A stretch of 41,424 nt of DNA from Candidatus Paceibacter sp. (GTDB lineage Bacteria; Patescibacteriota; Patescibacteriia; Magasanikbacterales; UBA922), in the NCBI GenBank assembly GCA_020725175.1, contig DYFM01000011.1:896-42319 (forward strand), given 5' to 3'. The position numbers and the translations under genes are program-made. The notes beneath the pieces are model-generated. The model was not told where the DNA came from. It made no database searches and saw only the letters and a list, made by a program, of their open reading frames with translations. Of this stretch, positions 1 to 9,056 are shown piece by piece; within the stretch, counting starts at the first letter, position 1; each line of letters opens with the position of its first letter.

Positions 1-228
1 CTGCTGCACAATCGGTCGTTCAGCATCAACAAAATCAGTCATCCCCAGCGTCTTCGCATTATCGCGCACCAACGCCTCGGCACTCACCATCTCCCGATAC
101 ACCACATCCGCTCCACCAATCTGTCGCACAATTTGACAAAACGGCGAATCGGTCATATCAGCCATCGGAGAAAGCGCTAAAATAGGTTGTTTTTTGTCTA
201 AAATGTCGTTGATCCACATAGGTTTCAT
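1..228 (-). CDS. dus: tRNA-dihydrouridine synthase, N-terminal part (cut by window edge)
   Basis: This is the first 76 codons of a Dus-family flavoenzyme, which reduces uridines in the tRNA D-loop and variable region using FMN and NADPH. The visible part holds the family's opening pattern: LSPMADMTDSPF, equivalent to the usual APMAGVTD, followed by VYREMVSAEAL. The C-terminal catalytic cysteine region lies outside the window. The gene lies downstream of atpC on the same strand but after a terminator, and has its own predicted promoter. I give the first ATG as start. The promoter's -10 box directly abuts it, so the fourth codon (also ATG, at 219) may be the true, nearly leaderless start. The subfamily (DusA, B or C) cannot be decided from this fragment. 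Confidence 0.88.
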   Translation of the reverse strand, partial: MKPMWINDILDKKQPILALSPMADMTDSPFCQIVRQIGGADVVYREMVSAEALVRDNAKTLGMTDFVDAERPIVQQ

Positions 229-257
229 AGTATAATGAAAAGTTGGCAAGTCTGCAA
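229..257 (-). promoter_or_regulatory. Predicted sigma70 promoter for dus
   Basis: On the minus strand, TTGCAG (252-257) and TATACT (229-234) are separated by exactly 17 bases. The -35 box is made from the iterated words that fill this gap. The expected transcription start falls just inside the annotated start codon, which points to a leaderless message beginning at Met4. Confidence 0.5.
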
Positions 258-360
258 GTTGGCAAGTTTACGAGTCTGCAAGTTGACAGGTTAACAAGTT
301 AGCAAGCAATAAAAATCGCACTAACAGACTTGTAAGCTTGCCAACTTGCAGACTTGTAAA
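241..360. repeat. Iterated-word array with inverted partner
   Basis: The gap holds degenerate copies of words such as AAGTTGGCAAGT and CTGCAAGTT in tandem (about 241-305). The reverse complement of the same words follows (about 328-360). Folded as RNA, the two halves would form a long imperfect hairpin. The same vocabulary recurs inside a methyltransferase gene near 32281-32307. Confidence 0.75.
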
Positions 361-392
361 CTAAAAAACACCCATCACTGAGTGTTTTTGAG
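361..392 (-). terminator. Intrinsic terminator of the atp operon
   Basis: Perfect 8-bp arms (364-371 and 382-389) enclose a 10-base loop. On the minus strand the descending arm runs into a U-rich stretch. It lies directly downstream of atpC. Confidence 0.7.
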
Positions 393-420
393 TAACCTTT
401 ACCTGAAAATTCACCATACA

Positions 421-846
421 TTACTGTCCCCCACCTACATTCTTATACTTTCTTCCTACCGATATACGCACCAGCTCTTTTTCAATCGCTGCCTGGAGAC
501 GAGCGTAATCAACGTCCTCCGCACTTTGAACTTGTCGCAACAGTTCTTCCGCGCGTTTCTGAGCCGCTTCCGCACGTTCAATATCAATTTCCGTGCCATG
601 TTCGGCCGTATCAGCCATAATATACACTTCACTATTTGGTCGAATTTCAAAAAATCCACCGGAAATAGCAATACCGGTTGAATATCCTTCTTTATAAATG
701 ATTAGTTCGCCCGCAGCCAAAATAGAAACGAGCGGAGTATGGTTTTCAAGCACCGTAATCTCCCCCGCCTGCGTCGGAATCGTCACTTTTTCAATTGTAT
801 CGTCGTACGTTACTCCGTAGGGAGTTACGATTTTGAATTTGATCAT
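421..846 (-). CDS. atpC: ATP synthase epsilon subunit
   Basis: This is the epsilon subunit of the F1 central stalk, 141 residues, which couples gamma rotation and can inhibit ATP hydrolysis. The N-terminal beta-sandwich starts with IVTPYGVTYDD and contains TIPTQAGEITVLENHTPLV, a typical epsilon pattern. The C-terminal helical hairpin (about residues 88-135) is rich in Glu, Arg and Ala. I chose the ATG at 846 because the upstream in-frame extension runs into the iterated-word array and does not look like epsilon. It is the last gene of the atp operon and is followed by a terminator. Confidence 0.95.
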   Translation of the reverse strand: MIKFKIVTPYGVTYDDTIEKVTIPTQAGEITVLENHTPLVSILAAGELIIYKEGYSTGIAISGGFFEIRPNSEVYIMADTAEHGTEIDIERAEAAQKRAEELLRQVQSAEDVDYARLQAAIEKELVRISVGRKYKNVGGGQ

Positions 847-857
847 AATGTATACAA

Positions 858-923
858 GTGAACGACACCCGTCACTCACATAGCCTGGTAAGCCTTGTAA
901 GCCTCGGAAGCCTTGTAAGCCTG
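858..923. repeat. Iterated-word array between atpD and atpC
   Basis: The words AAGCCTTG and GTAAGCCT repeat about five times, filling most of the gap between the atpD stop and the atpC start. No inverted partner is obvious here. Confidence 0.65.
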
Positions 924-2430
<1,507 letters not shown>

Positions 2431-2434
2431 ATTA

Positions 2435-3406
2435 TTATTCTAAAGCAGAAGCTCCTCCGACTATTTCTGAAATCTCCTGAGTAATTGCCGCTTGTCGTCC
2501 TTTGTTGTACTGCAGCGTCAATCCACTGATCATGTCACTAGCCGCGTCACTGGCGTTCTTCATAGCTACCATACGAGCACTATGTTCGCTGGCGGCTGAT
2601 TCCAAAATTGCTTGATACAGTTGGACTTCTACTAAACGCGGTAACACCACCTCCGCAATATCTTCCACACTTGGTTCAAACGTATAATTTTCAATTTCAA
2701 CCAATTCATCTTCCGGCAGCGGATGGTCAATTCTTTTTTTATTCTCAGTATCAAACTTCGCCAACATTTTATCAATATCAATTGCAGAAATAGGCAACAA
2801 TTGACGCAGTTTTGGCGTTTGGACAATACTTGATTCGTACTCTGTAAACGCTACCACTACTTTATCGTATGTTTTTTCCCGAAAGGAAGAAATAATCAAG
2901 TTTGTGATAGGTAAAATATCTTCATACTGCAATCGCTCCGGTAGCGCATCAAAAGCAGCCACAAGATTATATCCATTCTTCTTCGCAAACGACGCACTTC
3001 GTCTCCCCACCCCTACAACATCAATCTCAATCGGACCTTCTGGAAGAATATCTGCGTCACCATTAACACGACGGTGTCGACCAATATCAGTATCACGAAG
3101 AACGGTAGCTGTTTTCTTGAACAAATTACTGTTGAAACTTCCGCATAAACCACGGTTGGAACTCACCAACACCACCAACAGTTTTTTGACCGGTCGACAA
3201 GCCAACAACCCACTTTCTCGTTCTTCCATTAAAGAAAGATGCCCCATCAATTCTCGCGCCAATCGTGCGTACATGCGAGTATTGAGAGTAGCCTCAACCG
3301 AGCGTCGCATTTTTGCTGCCGCTACCATTTCCATCGCCTTCGTAATTTTTTTCGTATTCTTGACGGATTTGATTCTGGTTTTGATTGCTTTTGTGTTGAC
3401 ACCCAT
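2435..3406 (-). CDS. atpG: ATP synthase gamma subunit
   Basis: This is the rotating central shaft of F1, 323 residues (family about 285-320). The N-terminal coiled-coil helix contains the signature IKSVKNTKKITKAMEMVAA. The C-terminal helix contains the usual ARMVAMKNASDAASDMI and LQYNKGRQAAITQEI-type pattern. I chose the ATG giving MGVNTKAIKTRIKS; an alternative start six codons upstream lies in the iterated-word region. It is a little longer than usual because of insertions in the middle Rossmann-like part (about residues 115-135). Confidence 0.95.
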   Translation of the reverse strand: MGVNTKAIKTRIKSVKNTKKITKAMEMVAAAKMRRSVEATLNTRMYARLARELMGHLSLMEERESGLLACRPVKKLLVVLVSSNRGLCGSFNSNLFKKTATVLRDTDIGRHRRVNGDADILPEGPIEIDVVGVGRRSASFAKKNGYNLVAAFDALPERLQYEDILPITNLIISSFREKTYDKVVVAFTEYESSIVQTPKLRQLLPISAIDIDKMLAKFDTENKKRIDHPLPEDELVEIENYTFEPSVEDIAEVVLPRLVEVQLYQAILESAASEHSARMVAMKNASDAASDMISGLTLQYNKGRQAAITQEISEIVGGASALE

Positions 3407-3409
3407 ATG

Positions 3410-3489
3410 TTTCTCAGAGATCAATGATCAGTGATCTCGTGTTCAGTATAAAGTATAAGTAACATTGTTCACTGTTCACTGATCACTGT
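3410..3489. repeat. Iterated-word array between atpA and atpG
   Basis: Variants of GATCAGTGATC, then GTTCACTG repeated four times, fill the gap. TGATCAGTGATC and CACTGATCACTG are mutually complementary, so a hairpin is possible. Confidence 0.65.
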
Positions 3490-4983
3490 TTACTGTTTAA
3501 GAAATTCCTCACACGCACCCCTCAATTCAGCCTCAATCTCATCGCTCCATTCTTTGGCTTTGATTTTATCTAGAATCGGTTGCTTCACACGGCGGAAAAA
3601 TTCAAGCAAGTTTTCTTCCGTCTCATTTACTTTCTCAACCGGTACATTGTCAAAAAATCCATTGTTTACTGCGTAAATCACAACCACCTGTTCTTCCACC
3701 AACATTGGCTGGTACTGTGGTTGCTTCAAAAGTTCTGTTACACGTCGACCACGATCGATTTGTTTTTTTGTTTCCGGATCAAGATCACTCGCAAACTGCG
3801 CAAACGCTTCGAGTTCTCGAAACTGAGCCAAATCAAGTTTCATTTTTCCGGCTACTTTTTTCATTGGTTTTGTTTGGGCAGCACCTCCAACACGAGATAC
3901 AGACAAGCCAACATTCAATGCCGGTCGGATACCACGATAAAAGAGTTCTGTTTCCAAGAAAATCTGTCCATCAGTAATAGAAATTACGTTGGTTGGAATG
4001 TAGGCGGAAATATCACCGGCTTGCGTTTCAATAATTGGAAGCGCGGTAATCGATCCGCCACCAAATTCATCATTTAAATTACACGCTCGTTCCAACAGAC
4101 GAGAATGGAGATAAAACACATCTCCCGGATACGCCTCACGTCCCGGTGGTCGGCGCAAGAGAAGCGACATTTCACGATATGCCCATGCTTGTCGAGTCAA
4201 GTCATCATAAATAATCAAGACATCTTTTCCTTTGTCAGCAAAAAATTCCGCCATCGCAACACCGGAATATGGTGCCAAGTAGGACATCGGTGCTGGTTCA
4301 GATGCGCCGGCTGATACCACAATGGTATAGTCCATTGCACCTTCTTCTTGTAATTTTGCCACGATGCGAGCTACTTTTGATTCTTTTTGCCCAACCGCCA
4401 CATACACACAAATTACGTCCTGACCTTTTTGGTTCAAAATAGTATCTATCGCAACTGCTGTTTTTCCGGTTTGTCTGTCACCGATAATAAGTTCACGCTG
4501 TCCACGTCCGACTGGAATTAGGGCGTCAATCGCTTTAATCCCAGTCTGAAGTGGAGTTCCAACCGGTTCACGTGTTTTTACACCCGGAGCTACTCGTTCC
4601 ACCGGATAAAAATCTTTGGTGGCAATATCCCCTTTCCCATCAATCGGCGCGCCAATCGCATTGACTACCCGGCCAATCAGTGCGTCGCCAACCGGTACTG
4701 ACATAACACGTCCGGTTCGTTTCACCGTGTCACCCTCTTTAATATGTGAAAATGACCCCAAGATTACCGCACCCACAGTCTCTTCTTCCAAGTTGAGTGC
4801 CATTCCAAGAGTGCCGCCGGGAAATTCAAGCATTTCCTGTGACTGACAGTTTTCAAGCCCACTCATGCGAGCAATACCATCTTTTACTTCAATAACAGAA
4901 CCAACTTCTTCGGTCTTGACTTCTTCTTTAAAGGAAGAGATGTTTTTCTTGAGAAGTTCGACCACGTGATCAGTGTATGACAT
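3490..4983 (-). CDS. atpA: ATP synthase alpha subunit
   Basis: This is the non-catalytic nucleotide-binding alpha subunit of F1, 497 residues, the normal length. Visible motifs are the P-loop [16 protein letters not shown] near residue 170, the segment [17 protein letters not shown] and the arginine-finger region [16 protein letters not shown]. The start [15 protein letters not shown] is the only good ATG before the upstream array. It sits third from the 3' side of the F1 block, in the standard bacterial order H-A-G-D-C. Confidence 0.97.
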   Translation of the reverse strand: MSYTDHVVELLKKNISSFKEEVKTEEVGSVIEVKDGIARMSGLENCQSQEMLEFPGGTLGMALNLEEETVGAVILGSFSHIKEGDTVKRTGRVMSVPVGDALIGRVVNAIGAPIDGKGDIATKDFYPVERVAPGVKTREPVGTPLQTGIKAIDALIPVGRGQRELIIGDRQTGKTAVAIDTILNQKGQDVICVYVAVGQKESKVARIVAKLQEEGAMDYTIVVSAGASEPAPMSYLAPYSGVAMAEFFADKGKDVLIIYDDLTRQAWAYREMSLLLRRPPGREAYPGDVFYLHSRLLERACNLNDEFGGGSITALPIIETQAGDISAYIPTNVISITDGQIFLETELFYRGIRPALNVGLSVSRVGGAAQTKPMKKVAGKMKLDLAQFRELEAFAQFASDLDPETKKQIDRGRRVTELLKQPQYQPMLVEEQVVVIYAVNNGFFDNVPVEKVNETEENLLEFFRRVKQPILDKIKAKEWSDEIEAELRGACEEFLKQ

Positions 4984-4987
4984 ATAT

Positions 4988-5093
4988 TTGTGATAGGTTT
5001 ATTGGTTTATTGGTTTATTAGTTTATTGGTTTACTGGCTTATAAATTGAGTGACCAGTCAACAAATAAACAAATAAACCAATAAACTATTAAA
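4988..5093. repeat. Iterated-word array with inverted partner between atpH and atpA
   Basis: GTTTATTG repeats about six times (4998-5040). The complementary words CAATAAAC and AATAAAC follow (5055-5093). The unit resembles the one in the next gap upstream but is not identical. Confidence 0.75.
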
Positions 5094-5486
5094 CTAATTT
5101 ACCAATAAGCTTCTTTTTAATGTTGAAATTTTCGTTTTTACACTTCCATCCAAAATTGTATTTCCCGCTCGAACGATCACACCACCCAAAATTTCCGGAT
5201 AAACAACCGTTTCCATTTCCACAGTTCCTTCAAACGCAGCTTCAATCTCCTTTTTTATCCGCTCGCTCAAGGGTGTAGCACTCATGACAGTCAACTCGAT
5301 AATCCCATCAGCTTTTTTTGCCAAGGCTTCATATTCTCGTAAAATATATGGCGCTTTTTTAAGAACGTTTTCACGAGCAAGAAACGTCACAAATTCGCGA
5401 ACAATCGCATCAAGCTCACTCTTCTTTGCACCCTTTGTTAGTTCAAAAAGCACTTTGGCATATTGTGATGGTAACAACTTTTTCAT
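5094..5486 (-). CDS. atpH: ATP synthase delta subunit (short form)
   Basis: This is the OSCP/delta subunit that ties the peripheral stalk to the top of F1. The start MKKLLPSQYAKVLFELT matches the family's first helix. The C-terminal EILGGVIVRAGNTILDGSVKTKI is the conserved delta signature. At 130 residues it is about 45 shorter than typical delta (about 175-180), with the loss in the N-terminal helical bundle. There is no frameshift, since the open frame is intact from start to stop. It lies between atpF and atpA as expected. Confidence 0.92.
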   Translation of the reverse strand: MKKLLPSQYAKVLFELTKGAKKSELDAIVREFVTFLARENVLKKAPYILREYEALAKKADGIIELTVMSATPLSERIKKEIEAAFEGTVEMETVVYPEILGGVIVRAGNTILDGSVKTKISTLKRSLLVN

Positions 5487-5489
5487 AAC

Positions 5490-5580
5490 AATGTTTACTG
5501 GTTGATTGGTGTAATAGTTAAATAGTTTTTGTGTTTTCTGCTAAGAAGTAAACAAATGAACGACTAAACTTATAAACAAA
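5490..5580. repeat. Iterated-word gap between atpF and atpH
   Basis: Words such as GTTTACTGG, TAATAGTTAAATAGTT and AAACAAATGAACG form weak tandem and inverted repeats related to the neighbouring GTTTATTG array. No gene is visible. Confidence 0.5.
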
Positions 5581-6090
5581 TTAACTCTTAAGACTTCCAA
5601 TCAGCTCTTTGATATATTCCTGATCTTTCTTTTCATCCAACCGTTCACGGATAATTTTTTCTGTCGCAAGCATGACCAATTCCACGGTTTCTTTACGCAA
5701 TGCTTCTTTCATTTCTTTTTTATCAATTTCAATGTTTCGTTTCGCTTGCTCTACCAATGCTTCAATTTCTTTTTTTGCCTTATCTTTCATCTCGACAGCA
5801 ACCAACGCAGCCTGCTCATATGATTTCTCAATCACTTTATTCGCCTCAACTTTTGCTTCATCGACCAATGTTTGTGCTCGTTGTTTGGCCATACCAAGCT
5901 CCGTTTTCGCTGACTCGAAGTTATCATGAGCTTCTCTTGCGGCATCTTGACGCTCATTGATTGCTTTCATGAGTGGTTTAAAAGCATATCGCTTCAAAAT
6001 CCAAAAAATAATCAAAAAGTTGACTAAGTTAAACAATCCTTGTCGCCATTCAAAACCGATTTTTCCGAGAGTGTCGAGAATGTACTCCAT
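5581..6090 (-). CDS. atpF: ATP synthase b subunit
   Basis: This is the peripheral-stalk b subunit, 169 residues, the normal size. One N-terminal membrane helix (about residues 18-37, LFNLVNFLIIFWILKRYAF) is followed by a long charged coiled coil rich in Ala, Glu, Lys and Gln to the C-terminus. The sequence around YAFKPLMKAINERQD fits the b family tether. The gene is separated from atpE by a hairpin. Confidence 0.95.
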   Translation of the reverse strand: MEYILDTLGKIGFEWRQGLFNLVNFLIIFWILKRYAFKPLMKAINERQDAAREAHDNFESAKTELGMAKQRAQTLVDEAKVEANKVIEKSYEQAALVAVEMKDKAKKEIEALVEQAKRNIEIDKKEMKEALRKETVELVMLATEKIIRERLDEKKDQEYIKELIGSLKS

Positions 6091-6119
6091 ACAAATGTGA
6101 ATTTACAAACGAGTGATAA

Positions 6120-6171
6120 ATATCCGAATAGTTGTCAGGATGAACAATCATCCGGACAAATACGCGGATAT
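6120..6171 (-). promoter_or_regulatory. Intercistronic hairpin between atpE and atpF
   Basis: Outer arms ATATCCG (6120-6126) and CGGATAT (6165-6171) enclose inner arms of 12 bp with one mismatch (6132-6143 and 6148-6159) and an ACAA loop. Its position just after atpE suggests a role in mRNA processing or in protecting the upstream part, so that more c subunit is made. That role is inference; there is no U-tract typical of a terminator. Confidence 0.55.
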
Positions 6172-6185
6172 CGCGTACTCTTGGT

Positions 6186-6401
6186 TTACACCAAGAAGAA
6201 AGCGACAAACGCGTAGATAGCGGTTGATTCGGCCATCGCCACACCGATAATCATTTTTGAGAAGATACTTCCTTCCATTTTTGGATTGCGTCCGATTGCT
6301 TCGAGCGCTTTTCCAATCAAGTATCCTTCTCCGATACCAGATCCCCCCATGGTAATGGTACAAAGACCTTTGGCAATGAGCCGTGCTGCTTCGACATCCA
6401 T
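6186..6401 (-). CDS. atpE: ATP synthase c subunit with two-carboxylate ion site
   Basis: This is the proteolipid subunit of the membrane rotor ring, 71 residues with two membrane helices. Helix 1 carries the glycine-rich GGSGIGEGYLIGKAL, followed by the polar loop IGRNPK. Helix 2 carries the ion-binding site VAMAESTAIYAF with Glu58, Ser59 and Thr60. Helix 1 also has Glu25, where Ilyobacter-type sodium rings have Gln32. Glu25 and Glu58 are 33 residues apart, the same spacing as Glu32/Glu65 in the sodium-binding two-carboxylate ring described for Fusobacterium nucleatum. This suggests sodium rather than proton coupling, but that is an inference from sequence. Confidence 0.95.
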   Translation of the reverse strand: MDVEAARLIAKGLCTITMGGSGIGEGYLIGKALEAIGRNPKMEGSIFSKMIIGVAMAESTAIYAFVAFFLV

Positions 6402-6403
6402 AG

Positions 6404-6546
6404 TGATGTTGATTAGTTATTTAGTTAAATAGTTTATTAATTTATTGGTTGATTGGTTTCTGATTGTTATATTGCTATATTGTTATATTGTTTTTTAAAG
6501 TTCAATCAATAGTCATGTAACAATACGACAGTATAGCAATACAACT
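6404..6546. repeat. Iterated-word array between atpB and atpE
   Basis: TTATTGGTTGATTGG-type words (6424-6462) lead into GTTATATTGCTATATTG repeats (6467-6494). ACAATACGACAGTATAGCAATACAAC follows at 6520-6546 as the complementary half. The latter vocabulary reappears inside truB. Confidence 0.7.
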
Positions 6547-6548
6547 TT

Positions 6549-7334
6549 TTACGTCGCTTCACTCTGCTCCACCGCCAGTGTGTAATACGCTGCGGTCAAT
6601 GAACCAAACACCATTGCCTGCAACACCGCCACCAACATATTCATAGCCATCCACGGTGCCGGCACCGCAACAGCAAACGCGCCGAGTAATATCGCGGCCA
6701 ACACTTCTCCGGCATACATATTTCCAAACAAACGCAATGATAGAGATACCACTTTTGCGATTTCACCAACGATGTCGAGCAACCCAATCAAAAAATCAAC
6801 AATAGAAAGTACTCCAGCTCCAATTCCTTTTTTGAATCCCTGAATCACTTCTTTTACTTTAATAAATTTTCCAATATGACCAAACAACCCAAACGCACGG
6901 ATACTCATAATCTGTGTTAGAATAACCACCGCTAACGCAACACTAAAGGTCATGTTGAAATCATTGGTTGGGGTACGAAAAAGCGCGATACCATTGTACG
7001 TGATAGAAGTAACACCCGGAATAAGTCCAATAAAATTTGATAGTCCAAAAAAAATAAAAATAGTTCCTACCAACGGCAGCAACTTTTCCGCTTTTGCTCT
7101 GTCACCAGTAATTTGTTCGAGAAGAGTAATAAACCCGCCAACCAGTATTTCAAGTGCTGCTTGTAACTTCGATGGAACAATGGAGGCTTTTTTCTTGACA
7201 CGACTAAAAAAGAGAAATAACGTAATCGTCAATACCACTCCAAGCAACATCGCGTTGGTGATATGAAGCGCGCCAATGGTAATGATTGGTTCAGCTTCAA
7301 TAGGCGGTTGTGCGGTTGGCACTTGAAATATCAT
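6549..7334 (-). CDS. atpB: ATP synthase a subunit
   Basis: This is the membrane stator subunit a, 261 residues with five to six hydrophobic helices. It carries the essential stator arginine, Arg201, in VVSLSLRLFGNMYAGE, and the later conserved helix LVAVLQAMVFGSLTAAYY. It forms the ion half-channels next to the c ring. The stop of the upstream AtpI-like gene lies only three bases before the start, so the two are probably translationally coupled. Confidence 0.95.
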   Translation of the reverse strand: MIFQVPTAQPPIEAEPIITIGALHITNAMLLGVVLTITLFLFFSRVKKKASIVPSKLQAALEILVGGFITLLEQITGDRAKAEKLLPLVGTIFIFFGLSNFIGLIPGVTSITYNGIALFRTPTNDFNMTFSVALAVVILTQIMSIRAFGLFGHIGKFIKVKEVIQGFKKGIGAGVLSIVDFLIGLLDIVGEIAKVVSLSLRLFGNMYAGEVLAAILLGAFAVAVPAPWMAMNMLVAVLQAMVFGSLTAAYYTLAVEQSEAT

Positions 7335-7337
7335 ACA

Positions 7338-7646
7338 TTATTCTGGTTGTTGCAATTTTTGCTGAATTTCTTTTTGCTTTTGCTCTCGCTCTTCTTCTTC
7401 TTTGAGCTCAATTTCTCGGCGTTCTTTCTCGAGCTTACTGTACAGGTATAAGGTAATAGACCAAGACAACACAAACGCCACTCCGAGTGCCAACATAGAA
7501 CCGTTTCGCCCCTCAAAGTATTTCCCATCGAGCCATTGCCCTACACCATACGCAATCCCAGCCGGAATACCAAAAATCAACAGAATTTTGAACATCATCA
7601 TGTGCATGCGGTGCATGAAATCTTGCTTTTGACGTTTGACACTCAT
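7338..7646 (-). CDS. AtpI/AtpZ-like ATP synthase accessory membrane protein
   Basis: This is a 102-residue protein with two membrane helices (about residues 18-36 and 50-70, MMMFKILLIFGIPAGIAYGVG and LALGVAFVLSWSITLYLY). A Glu/Lys/Gln-rich tail probably forms a coiled coil. The size, the two helices with glycines, and the position as first gene of the atp operon fit the AtpI/AtpZ group, which helps assemble the c ring or handle Mg/Ca. I infer the assignment from context and topology rather than strong motifs. The mRNA leader is predicted to be only about 12 bases, with no Shine-Dalgarno sequence. Confidence 0.75.
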   Translation of the reverse strand: MSVKRQKQDFMHRMHMMMFKILLIFGIPAGIAYGVGQWLDGKYFEGRNGSMLALGVAFVLSWSITLYLYSKLEKERREIELKEEEEREQKQKEIQQKLQQPE

Positions 7647-7664
7647 AGAATTGGAAACGGGAAT

Positions 7665-7693
7665 AGTATAAGGAGTAAAAAAATGTTTGTCAA
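7665..7693 (-). promoter_or_regulatory. Predicted sigma70 promoter of the atp operon
   Basis: On the minus strand, TTGACA (7688-7693) and TATACT (7665-7670) are separated by exactly 17 bases, five of six and six of six consensus positions. The expected start at about 7658 gives a 12-base leader ahead of the AtpI-like gene. Confidence 0.8.
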
Positions 7694-7809
7694 CCGTTTT
7701 TTTTGTTCAGCCTGTGGATATTTTTGCTTATTTGAGCTTTTTTTTGAAATAAAACAAATAGTATACTGTAATTTGGAAAATAAATCAAGGGATGTTAATT
7801 TTTTTTAGC

Positions 7810-7843
7810 TAAAATAAAAGAAAGTTTCTGTAAACTTTCTGTA
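7810..7843 (-). terminator. Intrinsic terminator of the rsmI-to-7.8 kb minus-strand cluster
   Basis: Perfect 9-bp arms (7819-7827 and 7832-7840) enclose a 4-base loop. On the minus strand they are followed by a T-rich run. It separates the unknown gene at 7.8-8.2 kb from the atp promoter. Confidence 0.75.
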
Positions 7844-8248
7844 TTAATAAAAGCTATTTTTTCGAAGAATTACTTTTGCCTTATTCCAGTACGTCGCCAA
7901 TGTTTCATATTCCTCATCTGTTCGTTCTTTGTCGGGAGATAGTGAAGTGAACCAGGTATTTACTTCTTGAACAACCGCATTTATTTGCTGTATTTTCGAT
8001 ACATTACTTTTGGTTAATACTTTCTCCACTTCCTCTGGTAGTAAATTTCTTCTCAAAAAAATCTCATATTCAGGAAGGGGGAGAAAACTAAATGGATCCT
8101 GTACAGCCTCTCGTGCCCGTTTATTACCAGCCACAACAAGAGGCATCCATATATCCATGTAATCACGAAGTAAGCCGTTTTTCATTTGCAACCTTTTTTC
8201 TGTTAACTCTTTGTCGTTGAAGAAGGATATTTCTTGCATATAACTCAC
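7844..8248 (-). CDS. Unknown protein, 134 residues
   Basis: I do not recognise this protein. It is predicted to be soluble and largely helical, with no signal peptide or membrane segment; a Pro-rich stretch DPFSFLPLPEYEIFLRR lies near the middle. The open frame begins with GTG at 8248, preceded by GAAAG; an ATG three codons later (8239) is an alternative. The upstream gene stops eight bases away, so the two are probably co-transcribed and may work together. A terminator follows directly. Confidence 0.6.
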   Translation of the reverse strand: MSYMQEISFFNDKELTEKRLQMKNGLLRDYMDIWMPLVVAGNKRAREAVQDPFSFLPLPEYEIFLRRNLLPEEVEKVLTKSNVSKIQQINAVVQEVNTWFTSLSPDKERTDEEYETLATYWNKAKVILRKNSFY

Positions 8249-8255
8249 AATTCTT

Positions 8256-9056
8256 TCACATTATATCCCGATGTATGGATTGAGGAATCGATGTTTTTCT
8301 CGTGTCAATTGTGTGAATTAATTGCAATGCTGCATGTTTGTTATTAGTACCATAGGTATATAACACATCAAACAATTTCACTCCTCCAGTTATTAAATCA
8401 TCGTTATTCTGATCATAATGTAATTTCCAATACCCAGAAAATAGAGTTGTTGCCAGATCTATGTATCTTTTTACTACTTTTGTACCATCTGAGATACCCG
8501 CAATCCGAGCAACAACATCGTCTAAATTTTGTTTGTCAATTAAGAATGTACTGTGTATTATTTCTTGACCCGCACTGTTATTGAACAACAGCACTGTTTT
8601 ATCCAACAATGAAATTAAATCTGTTTTGATCTTTTGTAGATCTTCGATACATTTTAAGTTCTGGGCAAAAGAAAGTTTCGGATGACGCTCTCGCTCAACC
8701 TCGTTTAACAACTCTAAAATGACCCGAACATATCGAATAAGATACTGAACAAGTCTTTTAACATACTCATGCCGCCACTCTTTATTGTTCAATTCAGATG
8801 AAAGTAAGGAATTGCGGTCTTGTGTATATTTAGCTTTTGCCATTTTACTTTTAACTTCAGCACCAAATAAAAACGTTAATGCAGCATCACTCTCCCGATA
8901 TTGCTCAACAAAAGCCCTCAATTTATTCCCAGAAAAAGGAACCCTTCCGTGCAGATGTTCTCTGTTGAGAAAACGAAAAAAATCATCCTCTTCTTTAGTA
9001 TTTTCTTTGTGTGATATGTCTACATCTACCGACCGAAGACCTTCTCTACTGTTCAT
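8256..9056 (-). CDS. Unknown helical protein, 266 residues
   Basis: I do not recognise this protein. It is charged and helix-rich without membrane segments. The middle part (about residues 90-160, with VKRLVQYLIRYVRVILELLNEVERERH) looks like a long amphipathic helix. Its start codon overlaps the last 11 bases of tatD on the same strand in another frame, a sign of translational coupling. The codon and base use are AT-rich like its neighbours. It forms a pair with the following unknown gene. Confidence 0.65.
   Translation of the reverse strand: MNSREGLRSVDVDISHKENTKEEDDFFRFLNREHLHGRVPFSGNKLRAFVEQYRESDAALTFLFGAEVKSKMAKAKYTQDRNSLLSSELNNKEWRHEYVKRLVQYLIRYVRVILELLNEVERERHPKLSFAQNLKCIEDLQKIKTDLISLLDKTVLLFNNSAGQEIIHSTFLIDKQNLDDVVARIAGISDGTKVVKRYIDLATTLFSGYWKLHYDQNNDDLITGGVKLFDVLYTYGTNNKHAALQLIHTIDTRKTSIPQSIHRDIM

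Noticed and set aside
241-360. CRISPR array
   Set aside because: The repeats are short and degenerate, with no regular unique spacers and no cas genes in the window.
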